Program-made: the position numbers and the translations under genes
Assembly: GCF_007833165.1 (NCBI RefSeq)
Contig: NZ_VOBQ01000016.1
Coordinates: 62,001 to 126,000 of the forward strand
Direction of reading: 5' to 3'
Source of the DNA: Caenimonas sedimenti
GTDB lineage: Bacteria > Pseudomonadota > Gammaproteobacteria > Burkholderiales > Burkholderiaceae_C
DNA: 64,000 nucleotides
The notes under the pieces: generated by a model
What the model saw: the letters and a program-made list of their open reading frames with translations, nothing else
Databases searched by the model: none
Told to the model about the DNA's origin: nothing
Part shown: positions 36,613-46,400 of the stretch, piece by piece
How the letters are laid out: each line of letters starts with the position of its first letter
How positions within the stretch are numbered: the first letter of the stretch is position 1

Positions 36613-39573
36613 GTGAGCACCGTGAAAACCCAAGATACCCAGTCGCTGGACACCCTGACCGGCGGCGCCTTTTCCGCGCCGACCTCCGGCGAGCGCGCCG
36701 CGCGCGTGCGTGACTGGCTGGCCACCGATCCGAGCCATGAACAGATGCTGGAGGTGTTCCGCGAACTGAGCACCCGCGACAAGGGCGCGGCGCGCGCCCT
36801 GCGCGAGAAGCTCGACGAGATCAAGCGGGCCAAGGGCCAGGAGGTGATTGCCGCCGAATGGGCCGAGAAGGCCGCGGCGCTGTTGGCGCAGCCGCGGGTG
36901 AACATCGCCGACGCGATGGCCTGGCAGCGTGACGCGGCCAAGGCCGGGGCGCCGCTGAGCCGGGAGCCCCTGGCCTCGGTGAAGGCGCAGCTGGCCGAAC
37001 GCATCAAGGGCATCGAAGACCTGCAGCACCGGGTGCAGGTCCAGCGCGAAGCCGCCGTGCTGCTCGCGCAGCGCATCGAGATCCTGTCCACCAAATCCTG
37101 GCGCGATGCGCAGGCGGCCGCCGAGTCGCTGGGCAACGACGTGCCGGAATGGCAGCGCCAGGCGCAGGAACTCCTGGGCGACCCCAATTGGGCGAGCGTG
37201 GACCCGAAATTCCCGCCGCTGCTGGAGGCTTCGCGCGCCCAGTTGCAGGCGGTTTGGGAGGCCTTCGGCAGCGCCCTGGCCCAAGCCGTGAGCGCCGCCG
37301 AAAATCCTGCGGCAGCCCTGCCGCCCGTTCCGGTGTGGGCCGAGGAACTGCGCCAGGCGCGTGGCGGGCCGGCCGATGCCGCACCTGCGCGGCCGCCCAA
37401 GCCCAAGGTCGATCCCGAGCTGCGTTCCCGCGCCAACGAAGCGGTGCGCGCCGCTCTCGCCCGGCTGGAGCAAGAGGTGGGCGAGGGCCACGGCAAGGCC
37501 AGCGCGGGCGCGGCCGCGGCCTTGCGCGGAGCGTTGAAGGACCACGGGCGCCTGGTGGACGACAAGCTGGAAGCCCAGGCCCATGCGGCGCTGGGCGCCG
37601 CCACCGAACTCGAAGGCTGGCAGCGCTGGCGCGCCGACCAGTTGCGCCAGGAGCTGGTCGCCCAGGCGGAGGCGCTGTTCGAGCAGCCTGCCGCGCCGAA
37701 GCCGCCGCGCCCTGCGCGCAAGCCGCGCGTCGCGCCCGGCACCGTGCCGGCGGCGGAAGCGACTGCCGCTGGGACAGCCGAGGTTGCCGCTCCGGACGGC
37801 GATGCGGCCTCGACGGCAACCACCGCCGGAACGGTCACGGCGGGAGACGCCGCCGCTCCGGCCCCAGTCGCCGAAGCCGCCGCGCCTGCGGCCGAAGAAG
37901 CGGGAATGGCCGCCACGCCGGAAGCATCCGCATCGGAATCGCCCGTGGCTGAAGCCCAGGCACCCGCCGCGCCGGCGGCCGCGGCCGGCCCGCGCAAACC
38001 CCGCTTCGGCGGCCGCAAGATGCAGGAGACCCTGCGCAACCTGCGCGAGCAGTGGAAGCAGGTCGACCAGGGTGGTCCGCCCAACCACGCCTTGTGGAAG
38101 CGCTTCGACGAAGCCTGCAACGAGGCCTACAAGGTGGTGCAGGAATGGCTGGACAAGGTCAAGAGCGAGGCCGCCGAGCACAAGGCGACGCGCCTGGCGC
38201 TGCTGGCCGAAGTGCGGGCCTGGGCCGAAGCGAATCCCGCGCCCCAGGGCGGCGACTGGAAGGGCTTCAGCCGCGCGCTGCACCAGTTCGGCGACCGCTG
38301 GCGCGAAGCGGGGCACCTGAGCGAGAAGGCCTTCGCCGAGATGCAGGCGCAGTGGAAAGAGGCCATCGGCCTCGCCGCCGCGCCGCTGGATGCCGCGCAG
38401 AAGCAGAGCGTCGAGCGCCGCCACGCCATGATCGAAGAGGCCCGCCTGCTGGGCGAGGCGCCCATGCTGCGCATCGATGCCGTGAAGAGCCTGCAGCAGC
38501 GCTGGCAGCACGAAGCGCAATCCGTACCGCTGGACCGCAAGTTCGAACAGAAGCTGTGGGACAGCTTCCGCAAGCCGATCGACGATGCGTTCAACCGCAA
38601 GACCGAGGAGCGCGAAAAGGCTGCGTCGGCGATGAGCGACCGCGACCGCACCGTGCTGGATGCCTCGCGCGCGCTGGATGAAGCCACGCGCAGCGGCGAC
38701 TCGGCCAAGATCCGGGCCGCGATGACGGCGCTGGACAAGGCGCTGCGCGACGACGGCAAGGCGGCGGCGGCCCCCGCCGCGTCCGCCGCGCCGGCCAAGG
38801 CGCCGGCGGCGGAAGGCGGCGCGCCCGCGGAAGCCGTTGCCGGTGCTGAAACAGCCGAAGCGGGTGAGCCGGCTGCGGCCGCCGATGCCGGCGAAGCCAG
38901 CCCGGCCCCCGCGCCGGCCGCACCGCCCAAGGCCCCACCGAAGCCCGTCGTGGCCATGCGCGCAGGCGACGACCGCCCGGGCGCGCGCCGGCCCGACGCG
39001 GCCGCGGCGGCCCGGCCCGGCAAGTTCGATCCGCGCCGCGGACCGCCTGGCCGGGGTGATGCCCGCGGCCGACCGGACGACCGCCGGCCGCCGCGTGACT
39101 TCGAGGACCGCGGCCCGCGCCTGGGTGACGCGGCTTTCCGGGCGCAGCGCGACGCGCTGGAGCACGCGCAACTGGCGCTGCGCAAGCTGGCCGCGCAGGC
39201 GCACGGCGAGGCGCTGACGCAATTGATGGCCGCCTGGGAGCACCGCAACGCCGAAGAAGTGCCTGGCGTGCAGGAACTGGGCCGGGCCGTGACGCCCGCC
39301 GTTCGCACGGGCTGGCTGCAGGCGCTGGCCAAGCCGCCGGCCGGCGACGCCGCGCAGACGCTGTTGCGGCTGGAAATCGCCGCCGACGTGCCGACGCCCG
39401 CCGAACACATCACCGCGCGTCGCGCATTGCAGCTCCAGCTGCTGACGCGCCGCAACGATCCGGCGCCGCACGAAACCTGGGGCGCGGATGTCGGCAAGGT
39501 CCTCGCGACGGCCTACGACGCCGGCGTGGCCCGCCGGCTGCAGAACGCGGTGAAGGCCCTGCTACGTCAATAG
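36613..39573 (+). CDS. DUF349 domain-containing protein
   Basis: The 986-residue protein contains repeated DUF349 helical modules (RWREAGHLSEKAFAEMQAQW near residue 565 and similar blocks of W-x7-F spacing). They are separated by long Ala/Pro/Glu-rich linkers (about residues 360-460 and 715-800) and an Arg/Asp/Gly/Pro-rich segment near 800-840. Function is unknown; DUF349 proteins in gammaproteobacteria are poorly characterised cytoplasmic proteins. Start is GTG 36613 (a second GTG at 36622 is possible). The stop lies 7 bases inside the convergent reverse transcriptase gene. Confidence 0.8.
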   Translation: MSTVKTQDTQSLDTLTGGAFSAPTSGERAARVRDWLATDPSHEQMLEVFRELSTRDKGAARALREKLDEIKRAKGQEVIAAEWAEKAAALLAQPRVNIADAMAWQRDAAKAGAPLSREPLASVKAQLAERIKGIEDLQHRVQVQREAAVLLAQRIEILSTKSWRDAQAAAESLGNDVPEWQRQAQELLGDPNWASVDPKFPPLLEASRAQLQAVWEAFGSALAQAVSAAENPAAALPPVPVWAEELRQARGGPADAAPARPPKPKVDPELRSRANEAVRAALARLEQEVGEGHGKASAGAAAALRGALKDHGRLVDDKLEAQAHAALGAATELEGWQRWRADQLRQELVAQAEALFEQPAAPKPPRPARKPRVAPGTVPAAEATAAGTAEVAAPDGDAASTATTAGTVTAGDAAAPAPVAEAAAPAAEEAGMAATPEASASESPVAEAQAPAAPAAAAGPRKPRFGGRKMQETLRNLREQWKQVDQGGPPNHALWKRFDEACNEAYKVVQEWLDKVKSEAAEHKATRLALLAEVRAWAEANPAPQGGDWKGFSRALHQFGDRWREAGHLSEKAFAEMQAQWKEAIGLAAAPLDAAQKQSVERRHAMIEEARLLGEAPMLRIDAVKSLQQRWQHEAQSVPLDRKFEQKLWDSFRKPIDDAFNRKTEEREKAASAMSDRDRTVLDASRALDEATRSGDSAKIRAAMTALDKALRDDGKAAAAPAASAAPAKAPAAEGGAPAEAVAGAETAEAGEPAAAADAGEASPAPAPAAPPKAPPKPVVAMRAGDDRPGARRPDAAAAARPGKFDPRRGPPGRGDARGRPDDRRPPRDFEDRGPRLGDAAFRAQRDALEHAQLALRKLAAQAHGEALTQLMAAWEHRNAEEVPGVQELGRAVTPAVRTGWLQALAKPPAGDAAQTLLRLEIAADVPTPAEHITARRALQLQLLTRRNDPAPHETWGADVGKVLATAYDAGVARRLQNAVKALLRQ

Positions 39574-41453
39574 CGATGGCGCCAGAAGCCCTGGATGACG
39601 ACGGACGCCAGGAACACGATCAGCATCCCCAGCAGGAACCGCGGCCAGCCCTGGCGCCGCTGCGCCAGCGACCAGCCGAACCACGCCGCGCCGCCCATGA
39701 AGACGAGGCTGCTGCGGGTGGCGGAGGCGAACCAGAGCACGAAGAACAGCTGGAAGCCGAAGCGCCACCAGGAGATCGGGATCTCCGGTGGTGTCGTGAA
39801 CGGGCCCGGCCCGGCGCCGGCGGCGCGTTCTCCGCGTGCCGGCTGCGCAGCGGCCCGCGCCTCGTCGCGCCGGCGTGCCCGGCGCTCGGCCCGTTCCGCC
39901 TTCTTCTGTTCCTGCGTCAGTTGCAACTGAGGCGCCGCCTTGGCGGCAGGCGACCACCAGGCCCGGTCGCCGGGGCGCATGGGCGCCTGGCCCGCCGCTG
40001 CCCTTTGGCGGAAAGCCGCGCCACTTCCGGCGGCAGCCAGCGTGTGGGGTGACCGTACCAGCATGCGTGCCTGCGCCACCAGGGGCGCGCCCTGCCGCGC
40101 GTTCACGCTGCGCACGAACTGCGCATGGCCCTGCAACTGGCCGGCATTGGCCGGCGCACCTTCCCAATGGGCCTGGGCCACCCCTGATTTCTGCGCACGG
40201 TGCAATGCCGCGCGCAACCTGCGCCGCGAGCTCCGCGCGACCGAGGGCTCCCGGTTCACCACCACGCCGGTCACCTCCTGCCGGGCGCCCGAGCGCATCA
40301 CCCGCTGCTTGTCCGGGTGGGGCGTGAAGCCCTCGTCGTGCAGGATGTGGTGCACCTGGCGCAGCAACCGCCCCACCGATGCCGAGCCCTCGGGGGGCGC
40401 CGAGAAGGTCAGGTCGTCCGCGTAGCGTGTGTAGGCGAAGCCGAAGCGCCCGGCCAATCCCTGCAGGCGGCGGTCCAGCTTGCGGCAAAGAACATTGGTC
40501 AGCATCGGGCTGGTCGGCGCGCCCTGCGGCAGTGTCCTGTCCCGGCCCTTGCGGCCGACGAAGAAGAGTTCGCCGTCCACCACCAGTTCGTCCGCGGGGT
40601 TCTCGCTGCACAGGAGGGCCAGCACGGTGGCGACGTCTTCGCCGTAACCCAGCCCGCGGAAGACGCCGCGGATGCGCGGGAACGCAACGCCGGGGAAGAA
40701 GTCCTTGAGGTCCAGGTTGATCACGACGGCCTGGCCGCAGTGCGGCGCCGCGTTGCTGGTGATGGAGCGGCCGGGCACGAAGCCGTGCGCCGCGGCATGG
40801 ACCGGCACGCGCGCCAGGATGTTGTCCAGCACCCAGTACTGCGCGCGCTTCAGGCGGGGCATCGGCGCGGAGATGGTCCGTTCGCCACCGGTCTTCTTGG
40901 GCAGGCGGAAGCGGCGGTAGTGGCTGGTGCGCGCGACTTCGCGATGGAAGCCGAGGAACTTCAGTTCGGCGAGCGGGACGCCCATGGCGGTGGCCAGCTG
41001 CAGCGGTGTCTCGAACAGCGGGAGCCCGTGGCGGGCGAGGCGTTCGGGCCGGACGGCGGCATGGCCCGGATAAAGCCCGGCGGACACCTGGTCGCCGAGG
41101 TACGCGATCTCCTGCCCCGAGCGCTCGTGCCAGCGCAGCGCGTTGTCGAGGCGGCGCTGCTCGCGCGCCTGCGCGTTCGCTTCGCGTCGCGCTCGGGCCT
41201 CGGCCATGCGCTCCTTGCGCATCTGCTTCAGCGCGCTTTCCGGGTCGGTGCGCGTGCCGAGCTGCGAGCGGACCTGCTCCAGTGCCTTCGCGAGTTCGAC
41301 TTCGCGCTGGATCATCGCCTCTTCGACCGTGGGGGCGCCGCTGCCCGCGGGCCAGAAGCCCAGGCGCTGCATCTCCTCGAGAATGACGGCGTCCTTGCTG
41401 GACTTGCGCAGGCGCTCGAGCAGTTCGGCGCGGGTGGGTTGCGGGGCGCTCAT
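39567..41453 (-). CDS. Retron reverse transcriptase with C-terminal membrane-type tail
   Basis: The 628-residue RT carries retron hallmarks: NAxxH (N234-H238 in SITSNAAPHCG), LPQGAPTSP, the catalytic YADD (344-347), and VTG (394-396), followed by the thumb LQGHAQFVRSVN. Residues 1-125 are a charged, coiled-coil-prone extension. After about residue 510 come a Lys/Glu/Arg-rich helix and then three hydrophobic stretches (about 564-578, 583-597, 606-621), which suggest membrane association. The frame remains open upstream to 41795, but that part is the retron RNA; ATG 41453 begins 36 bases after a2. It copies the msd RNA into multicopy single-stranded DNA. Confidence 0.93.
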   Translation of the reverse strand: MSAPQPTRAELLERLRKSSKDAVILEEMQRLGFWPAGSGAPTVEEAMIQREVELAKALEQVRSQLGTRTDPESALKQMRKERMAEARARREANAQAREQRRLDNALRWHERSGQEIAYLGDQVSAGLYPGHAAVRPERLARHGLPLFETPLQLATAMGVPLAELKFLGFHREVARTSHYRRFRLPKKTGGERTISAPMPRLKRAQYWVLDNILARVPVHAAAHGFVPGRSITSNAAPHCGQAVVINLDLKDFFPGVAFPRIRGVFRGLGYGEDVATVLALLCSENPADELVVDGELFFVGRKGRDRTLPQGAPTSPMLTNVLCRKLDRRLQGLAGRFGFAYTRYADDLTFSAPPEGSASVGRLLRQVHHILHDEGFTPHPDKQRVMRSGARQEVTGVVVNREPSVARSSRRRLRAALHRAQKSGVAQAHWEGAPANAGQLQGHAQFVRSVNARQGAPLVAQARMLVRSPHTLAAAGSGAAFRQRAAAGQAPMRPGDRAWWSPAAKAAPQLQLTQEQKKAERAERRARRRDEARAAAQPARGERAAGAGPGPFTTPPEIPISWWRFGFQLFFVLWFASATRSSLVFMGGAAWFGWSLAQRRQGWPRFLLGMLIVFLASVVIQGFWRHRY

Positions 41454-41489
41454 CGCGCGCCTCCCAGGCGGCGGTCGGGAGGGAAAGGT

Positions 41490-41717
41490 GAGTGCGGTGC
41501 GCTTCTCGTCGAAGAGCCCGCAGGGCTTGTGGCACGGGGGCTGTCCACTCGACGGCGCACGCTCTCCGGTGCGCCAATGTGCTTTTCGGAAGCCACACCG
41601 GCATTGCGCACCGGAGGGTGTGCGCCACAGTGAAGACGGCACCCGTGATGCATGGAAAGGCAAGCTGCATGGGCGACGAAACATCGCCCGGGTTGCAAGA
41701 GCCTGCGCACCGCACTC
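41490..41717 (-). ncRNA. Retron msr-msd non-coding RNA
   Basis: Perfect 13-bp a1/a2 inverted repeats, GAGTGCGGTGCGC (41717-41705) and GCGCACCGCACTC (41502-41490), delimit 228 bases directly upstream of the RT. The msr part has a hairpin GGGCGATG/CGTCGCCC with a UUU loop (41671-41689), typical of retrons. The msd part is a 115-base hairpin closed by CACGGG (41647-41642)/CCCGTG (41538-41533), then GTC/GAC, CACT/AGTG, GGCGCAC/GTGCGCC and an 11-bp CTCCGGTGCGC/GCGCACCGGAG (41616-41606/41574-41564). Branch guanosine should lie just after a1 (within AGGC, 41704-41701). Confidence 0.9.
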
Positions 41718-41754
41718 GCGCGCAGTGTACCCGCTGCGGATGAGCTTCGGACGA

Positions 41755-43452
41755 TCATGCCGCCTCCTGTGCAGGCGCCTGCAGGCGTTCGGCATCCAGC
41801 CGCGGCTGCGCGACCATGCGCAACGCCAGCATGTGGGCGCAGGGACCCAGGCGCAGCTTGTTCTGCTGGTAGAAGTTGCAGCCGCATTCGCCTTCGCGCA
41901 GTTGTTCGTCCGCGTCCAGCGCGAGGCGCGGCGCGTATTCGGCCTTCGCTTCGCGTACCGTGCCGGTGATCAGGATGCGGCCGTCCGCGCGCTCGAGGTT
42001 CCCGATGCGTGTGCCCTTGGCCTGGGCGAGCGGCAAGGCGCGCTCCTCCTCGGGGCTGGCGAAACGCAGTTGGGCCAGGGGCAAGGGCTCGCGCGCCAGT
42101 TCGCGCCAGGCGAAGCGCTGCGCCGGCAGGTCGAACACCGCGCGGCCCGCCTGCACCCACAGGCCGAGCGCGGCGCGCACGTCTGCGGGCGGCAGCCCGG
42201 TGCGCGCGGCCAGCTCCTGCGGCGTTGCCAGCCACTGCGCCTGCAGCGCGGTGGCGACGGCCTGCTTGACCGGGTCGCTCACCTCGTGGCGCGGCTGCAG
42301 CAGATGGAAGCGCCCGGCGCCCGACCAGTCGTTGGCCGTCCAGCCCGAAAGCCCCAGCGTGACGCTGATCTCGCCCATCTCCACCACCCAGAAGCTGGGC
42401 ATGCCGGAGCCGAGCAGGTGCACGCGCACCCGCGTGGCGAGCGCGATCAGCCGTTCCAGGGTGAGCAGGCGCCGCCGGCCCCACACCCGGACCGACAGCG
42501 GCTGCGTGAGCGGTTCGCCCTCGATGCGGCTGCGGCGCGCGTCAAGCACGATGTTCCAGGGCTCGAACACCAGCCGTGCCGGCTGACCCGGTATGAGATC
42601 GAAGCGCAGCGAGCGCGGGCCCGCGCGTTCGCGGTGCTGGCGCAGCGTGGCGCAGATGCCGTGCAGGTCCATGGGATGCAGTTCGACCACCGTGGCGGGC
42701 AGCGTCATGGCGCTGGACACCTGCAGGAAGCCACGCACCCAGCTGTCGGGCAGCTCGATCTTCTCTTCGTGGAACGCCGGGTCGTTACCGGTGGCGACGG
42801 TGAACCCCGCGGGATCCACGGTGAACCGCGTGGCCTTGTAGTCGCGGATCTTCTGGAATTCCTCGTGGAGGCTGGCGGAATAGTCGATGTTGGTCGTGCC
42901 GCAGGCCATCTCGCCGGTGCGCTCGAAAACCTCGTGGCCGACGCTCACCGCGCAATAGCTCGATTCGTCCTGGCTGAACGCCTCGAACAGCAGGCGCTGC
43001 GGGTGCACGGTGATCACCGGGTCCAGCACGAACCAGGCGTCGCGGTTGGCCATGTAGAGCCAGTCGAAGTACTTGCGCTGGGCCTTGTAGAAGGGCTGCA
43101 GCAGTTCGCTTTTCTTCGCGCGCAGCGCCTTCAGTTCGTCCGCCAGCTGCTGCGCCTGGGCCTTCAGCTTGCCGACGCCGGCCATGTAGGCGGCGAGCAG
43201 CGCGGATTCATTCGCCGCCAGCCAGGTCTTGTAGGCCTCGGGGTCGCGGCCGCGGTAGCGTGCATCGCTGACCACCACTTCGTGCAACGCGGAAAGCGCT
43301 TCGCGAAAGCGCAGGCTGGCGACGGTGTCGCTGCGCAAGGTGCCTTCGAAATAGGTCGGCGGACGCAGCGTGTCCGGCGCGAACCGGAAGGACTGGTCCC
43401 GCGCGCTGTCATCGACCGTGGTCGCGCCGTAGTACTTGTAGCGGAATTCCAT
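41755..43452 (-). CDS. Winged-helix/SWIM zinc-finger protein of the retron
   Basis: The 565-residue protein ends in a SWIM zinc finger with C523-x-C525-x12-C538-x-H540. A winged-helix-like segment precedes it (about 415-465, TPQELAARTGLPPADVRAALGLWVQ), and a coiled coil lies near 95-120. SWIM domains bind nucleic acids or proteins. It is 18 bases after the ARM/HEAT-like gene and ends 38 bases before the retron RNA, so all parts look cotranscribed. As I recall, this WH-SWIM/ARM pair defines retron type XIII; a role as effector or regulator of abortive infection is inference. Confidence 0.85.
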   Translation of the reverse strand: MEFRYKYYGATTVDDSARDQSFRFAPDTLRPPTYFEGTLRSDTVASLRFREALSALHEVVVSDARYRGRDPEAYKTWLAANESALLAAYMAGVGKLKAQAQQLADELKALRAKKSELLQPFYKAQRKYFDWLYMANRDAWFVLDPVITVHPQRLLFEAFSQDESSYCAVSVGHEVFERTGEMACGTTNIDYSASLHEEFQKIRDYKATRFTVDPAGFTVATGNDPAFHEEKIELPDSWVRGFLQVSSAMTLPATVVELHPMDLHGICATLRQHRERAGPRSLRFDLIPGQPARLVFEPWNIVLDARRSRIEGEPLTQPLSVRVWGRRRLLTLERLIALATRVRVHLLGSGMPSFWVVEMGEISVTLGLSGWTANDWSGAGRFHLLQPRHEVSDPVKQAVATALQAQWLATPQELAARTGLPPADVRAALGLWVQAGRAVFDLPAQRFAWRELAREPLPLAQLRFASPEEERALPLAQAKGTRIGNLERADGRILITGTVREAKAEYAPRLALDADEQLREGECGCNFYQQNKLRLGPCAHMLALRMVAQPRLDAERLQAPAQEAA

Positions 43453-43470
43453 GTCTGGCTCGTGTTCCGG

Positions 43471-46400
43471 TCAGCCCGCGGCGGCGGCCGCGCGCAGTTC
43501 CGGGACCTTCCACTCGACGAAGGGGAGGCTGATCTGCGGGTGCCGCGCCGCGATGTCGCGCAGGCCGGCGATGTACTGCGGCTTGTCCGTCAGGCTCGAG
43601 GTGACGACCTGGCGCGCGAAGATGTCGGCGACGACGGCGGCCGTCTCCGGCGCGCCGGTCTGCGACCGCAGGAAGTCGGTGATCCGGGTCTTGGCCGTGC
43701 GGCCGCGGTGCACCTGGCTCAGCACGGTCAGGAAATAGGGTTGCAGGACGCGCAGCCGTTCGGCGCGTGCGGCGGGCTCTTCCGCCGGCAATTCCAGCAG
43801 CCATTGCGTGACGAACAGCTGCACCTGGGTGCCGGGGTGCTGCGCGAGCCGCGTGAGGCACAGGCTGGCCTCGGGCGCATGCATGCGGCGCACGAGCCGC
43901 GTGCGGCCGATGGCCTGCACCCATTCGGCCGGGTGGTCGACCCAGGCGATCAACAGTTCCGGCGTCAGCGTCTCGTCGCGCAGCCGCTCGGCGAACCATA
44001 GCGTGGCGTAGTCCCGCGCGTCTTCGAAACGCGCGTCCGCCAGCGGCAGCAGTTGCTCCGCCTGTTCGGGCGTGACTCTCGCCGGATCCAGCTGCATGTC
44101 GATCGCGGCCATGCCCCATTCGCGCACCGACAGCTGCGGATGCCGCGCGAGATGGGCCAATTGCCGCAGGCTGAAATCGGCGGGCACATGCTTCGCGAGC
44201 GCCCAGGCGCCGAAGCGCTGGGCGGCTTTGCTTTGCGCCTGCAGCGCGCGCCAGGTCGCGGCCGCGTCGCCGCGGGGTGCGAAATCCGCCAGGTCCTGCG
44301 AGAGCCAGGCGAGGGCATCGTCATGCTGGCCTTCGCCGCTTTCGGTGGCGAACAGGCTCGCGTGCAGGCGCTGGGCCAACGCGTGGCCGAAGGCGGCGTC
44401 CCGTTGCGCGATGCGCCGCAAGGCCGGCGCCACGGCGGCGCGGATGGCCGCATGCGGATGCACCGCGAGGTCGGCCAGCAGCGCCTGCTGCTGCAGCAGG
44501 ACTTCGTCGGGCAAGGCGGCGAGCAGGCGGACGCCCGAGGCCCGCCGCTCGGGATCTTCGTCGCCCAGCAACCGCTGGAAATCGGCGGCGGGCACCAGCG
44601 CGAGGCCATGGGGATGCAGCAGCAGCCAGGTGACGGCGAGGCGCAGCACGGCCACCGACGGGTGGCCCAGCAGGTTCACCAGCGGTTCCACCGGGACGCT
44701 GCCCGCCGCTGTCGCCAGTGGCCCTTGCAGCTGCGCTTCGAGCTGGGCACAGGCCGCGGCCAGCCAGGGTGCCTCCGGATCCGCCGCGGCCAGCGCCGCT
44801 TGCAGTTCGGCGAGCAAGGGGGCGGGCGGCGCGAGCGGCAGCAGGCCCTGGCCCTGCAGCCGGGCCGGCGCGTGGGGCGAGAGAAGCAGCGCCACCACCA
44901 GTTCGGCATGCTGCGCGTGGCCCAGCGGATCGCTGGCGATCCGCTGGAAGGCGTAGTCCTGCGCGGGGCCGTGGACGCTGCCCCCGAGCAACACCAGCCA
45001 GGGAACGCGCCCCGCGAGATCGGCCGCCTGTTCCACCTGCGAGCGCGCCAATTGGTAGCCCACGGCGGCCGACGCGTCGTAGGGCGAGAGCAGCAGCGGT
45101 GTCCAGGCGGCCGGCTCCTGGCGTTCCAGGAAGGGCAGGTGATCCAGCAGCGCCCGGCCCAGCGTGGCGTGGACCAGCGCGCAGTGGCTGTGCAAGGCGA
45201 GTGTGAGCAGTGCCTCGGGGTGCGCGTCCCACATCGCCGGCAGGCCGTCGCAGCGGTTGGCCATGGCGTGCCTGGTGTCGAGTGGCGCGGTGGTCCACCA
45301 GCGGGCGGCGCGTTCGCTCTGGCCCAGGGCCGGGTGGCGCGCGAGCAGCAGCTTCGCGCCGATCCGCCAACCGGAGGCCGGCTGGTAGTGGCGCTGGACA
45401 GCCTGATGCCGGCCATCGACCATCTGCCAGCGCGTCTCCTGGTGGGCCGGCGGCAGGCGCGCATCGTCGAGCCCGAGCAGCAGCTGGGTGGCGAGACGCG
45501 CCGCGTACGGGTGCCCGGTCGCCGCATGCCGGCGCACGGTGCGCCAGGCGCGCAGGCGCAGGTAGTCGCGGGTGCGGCTGCCATAGGCGAGGCGGGGCGT
45601 GGGGCGGGCGAGTTCGTCCTTGACCGGCCTGCGCACCCATTTCTGCGTCACCGCATCCAGGAATCCGTGCGCGCCAGCGTCGCCGCTGTTGCAGAAATAA
45701 GGCGGGGTCGATTCGAAGCGCTCGTGAAGGACGCCCAGCAGTTCCGCGTCGCGCCGGATCTCGGCCGCCTTGTAGAGCGCCCGCACGGCCTGGAAATTGC
45801 CGGGGATCAGCGGCAAGGCGCGCGCGGTGGCCAGCAGCGCCGCGCGGCTGGCGGGGCTGTCGATGCTGACTGCGAGCCAATCCAGGAAGAAATCGGCGCA
45901 GGGAACAGCGCGCTCGCTGAGCAAGGCGTGGAGCTGGTCCAACGGCTGGCCGGGGAGGATCGCCACATCGAAATGGGAGGGCCAGCGCGCGCGGAGCACC
46001 GCGACGTGCGCGTCGCGCTCGGCCGCCGGCGCCAGCAGCAGCCAGGCCTGGCCTGCGGCCCGGCGCGTGGCGGCGGTGCGGCCGCGCGTTCCGAGCTCGC
46101 GCATCGCCTCCGCGGCCCCAGGGTCCCCGAGATGGCCCAGCGCGACGGCCAGGCAGTGATCGAGCAGGTCGTCGCCGGTGCCCAGCAGCTCCACCAGGCG
46201 CGGCGCCAGCCCACGCAGCAGCCGCTGCGTGGGCGACTGCGCCCCGGCGTCGGCATATTCGCCAACCCGCCAGGCGCTGCGGGCACGCCGCCCGGCATCC
46301 AGCAGGCGCCAGCGGGCGGCTTCGAAGCGCGCCACCAGTTGCAGGACCGCGGCGGGCACGGCGGCCGCCGCCGGCGGCGGCGGCGCCGCGGCCGCGGGCG

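Noticed and set aside
36189-38120. A 643-residue minus-strand frame opposite the DUF349 gene
   Set aside because: Ala/Ser/Arg low complexity, no ribosome-binding site, complementary to a better-supported gene.
41454-41795. Coding extension of the RT upstream of 41453
   Set aside because: The frame is open but traverses the a1/a2 repeats and msd hairpin; retron RTs start after the RNA.
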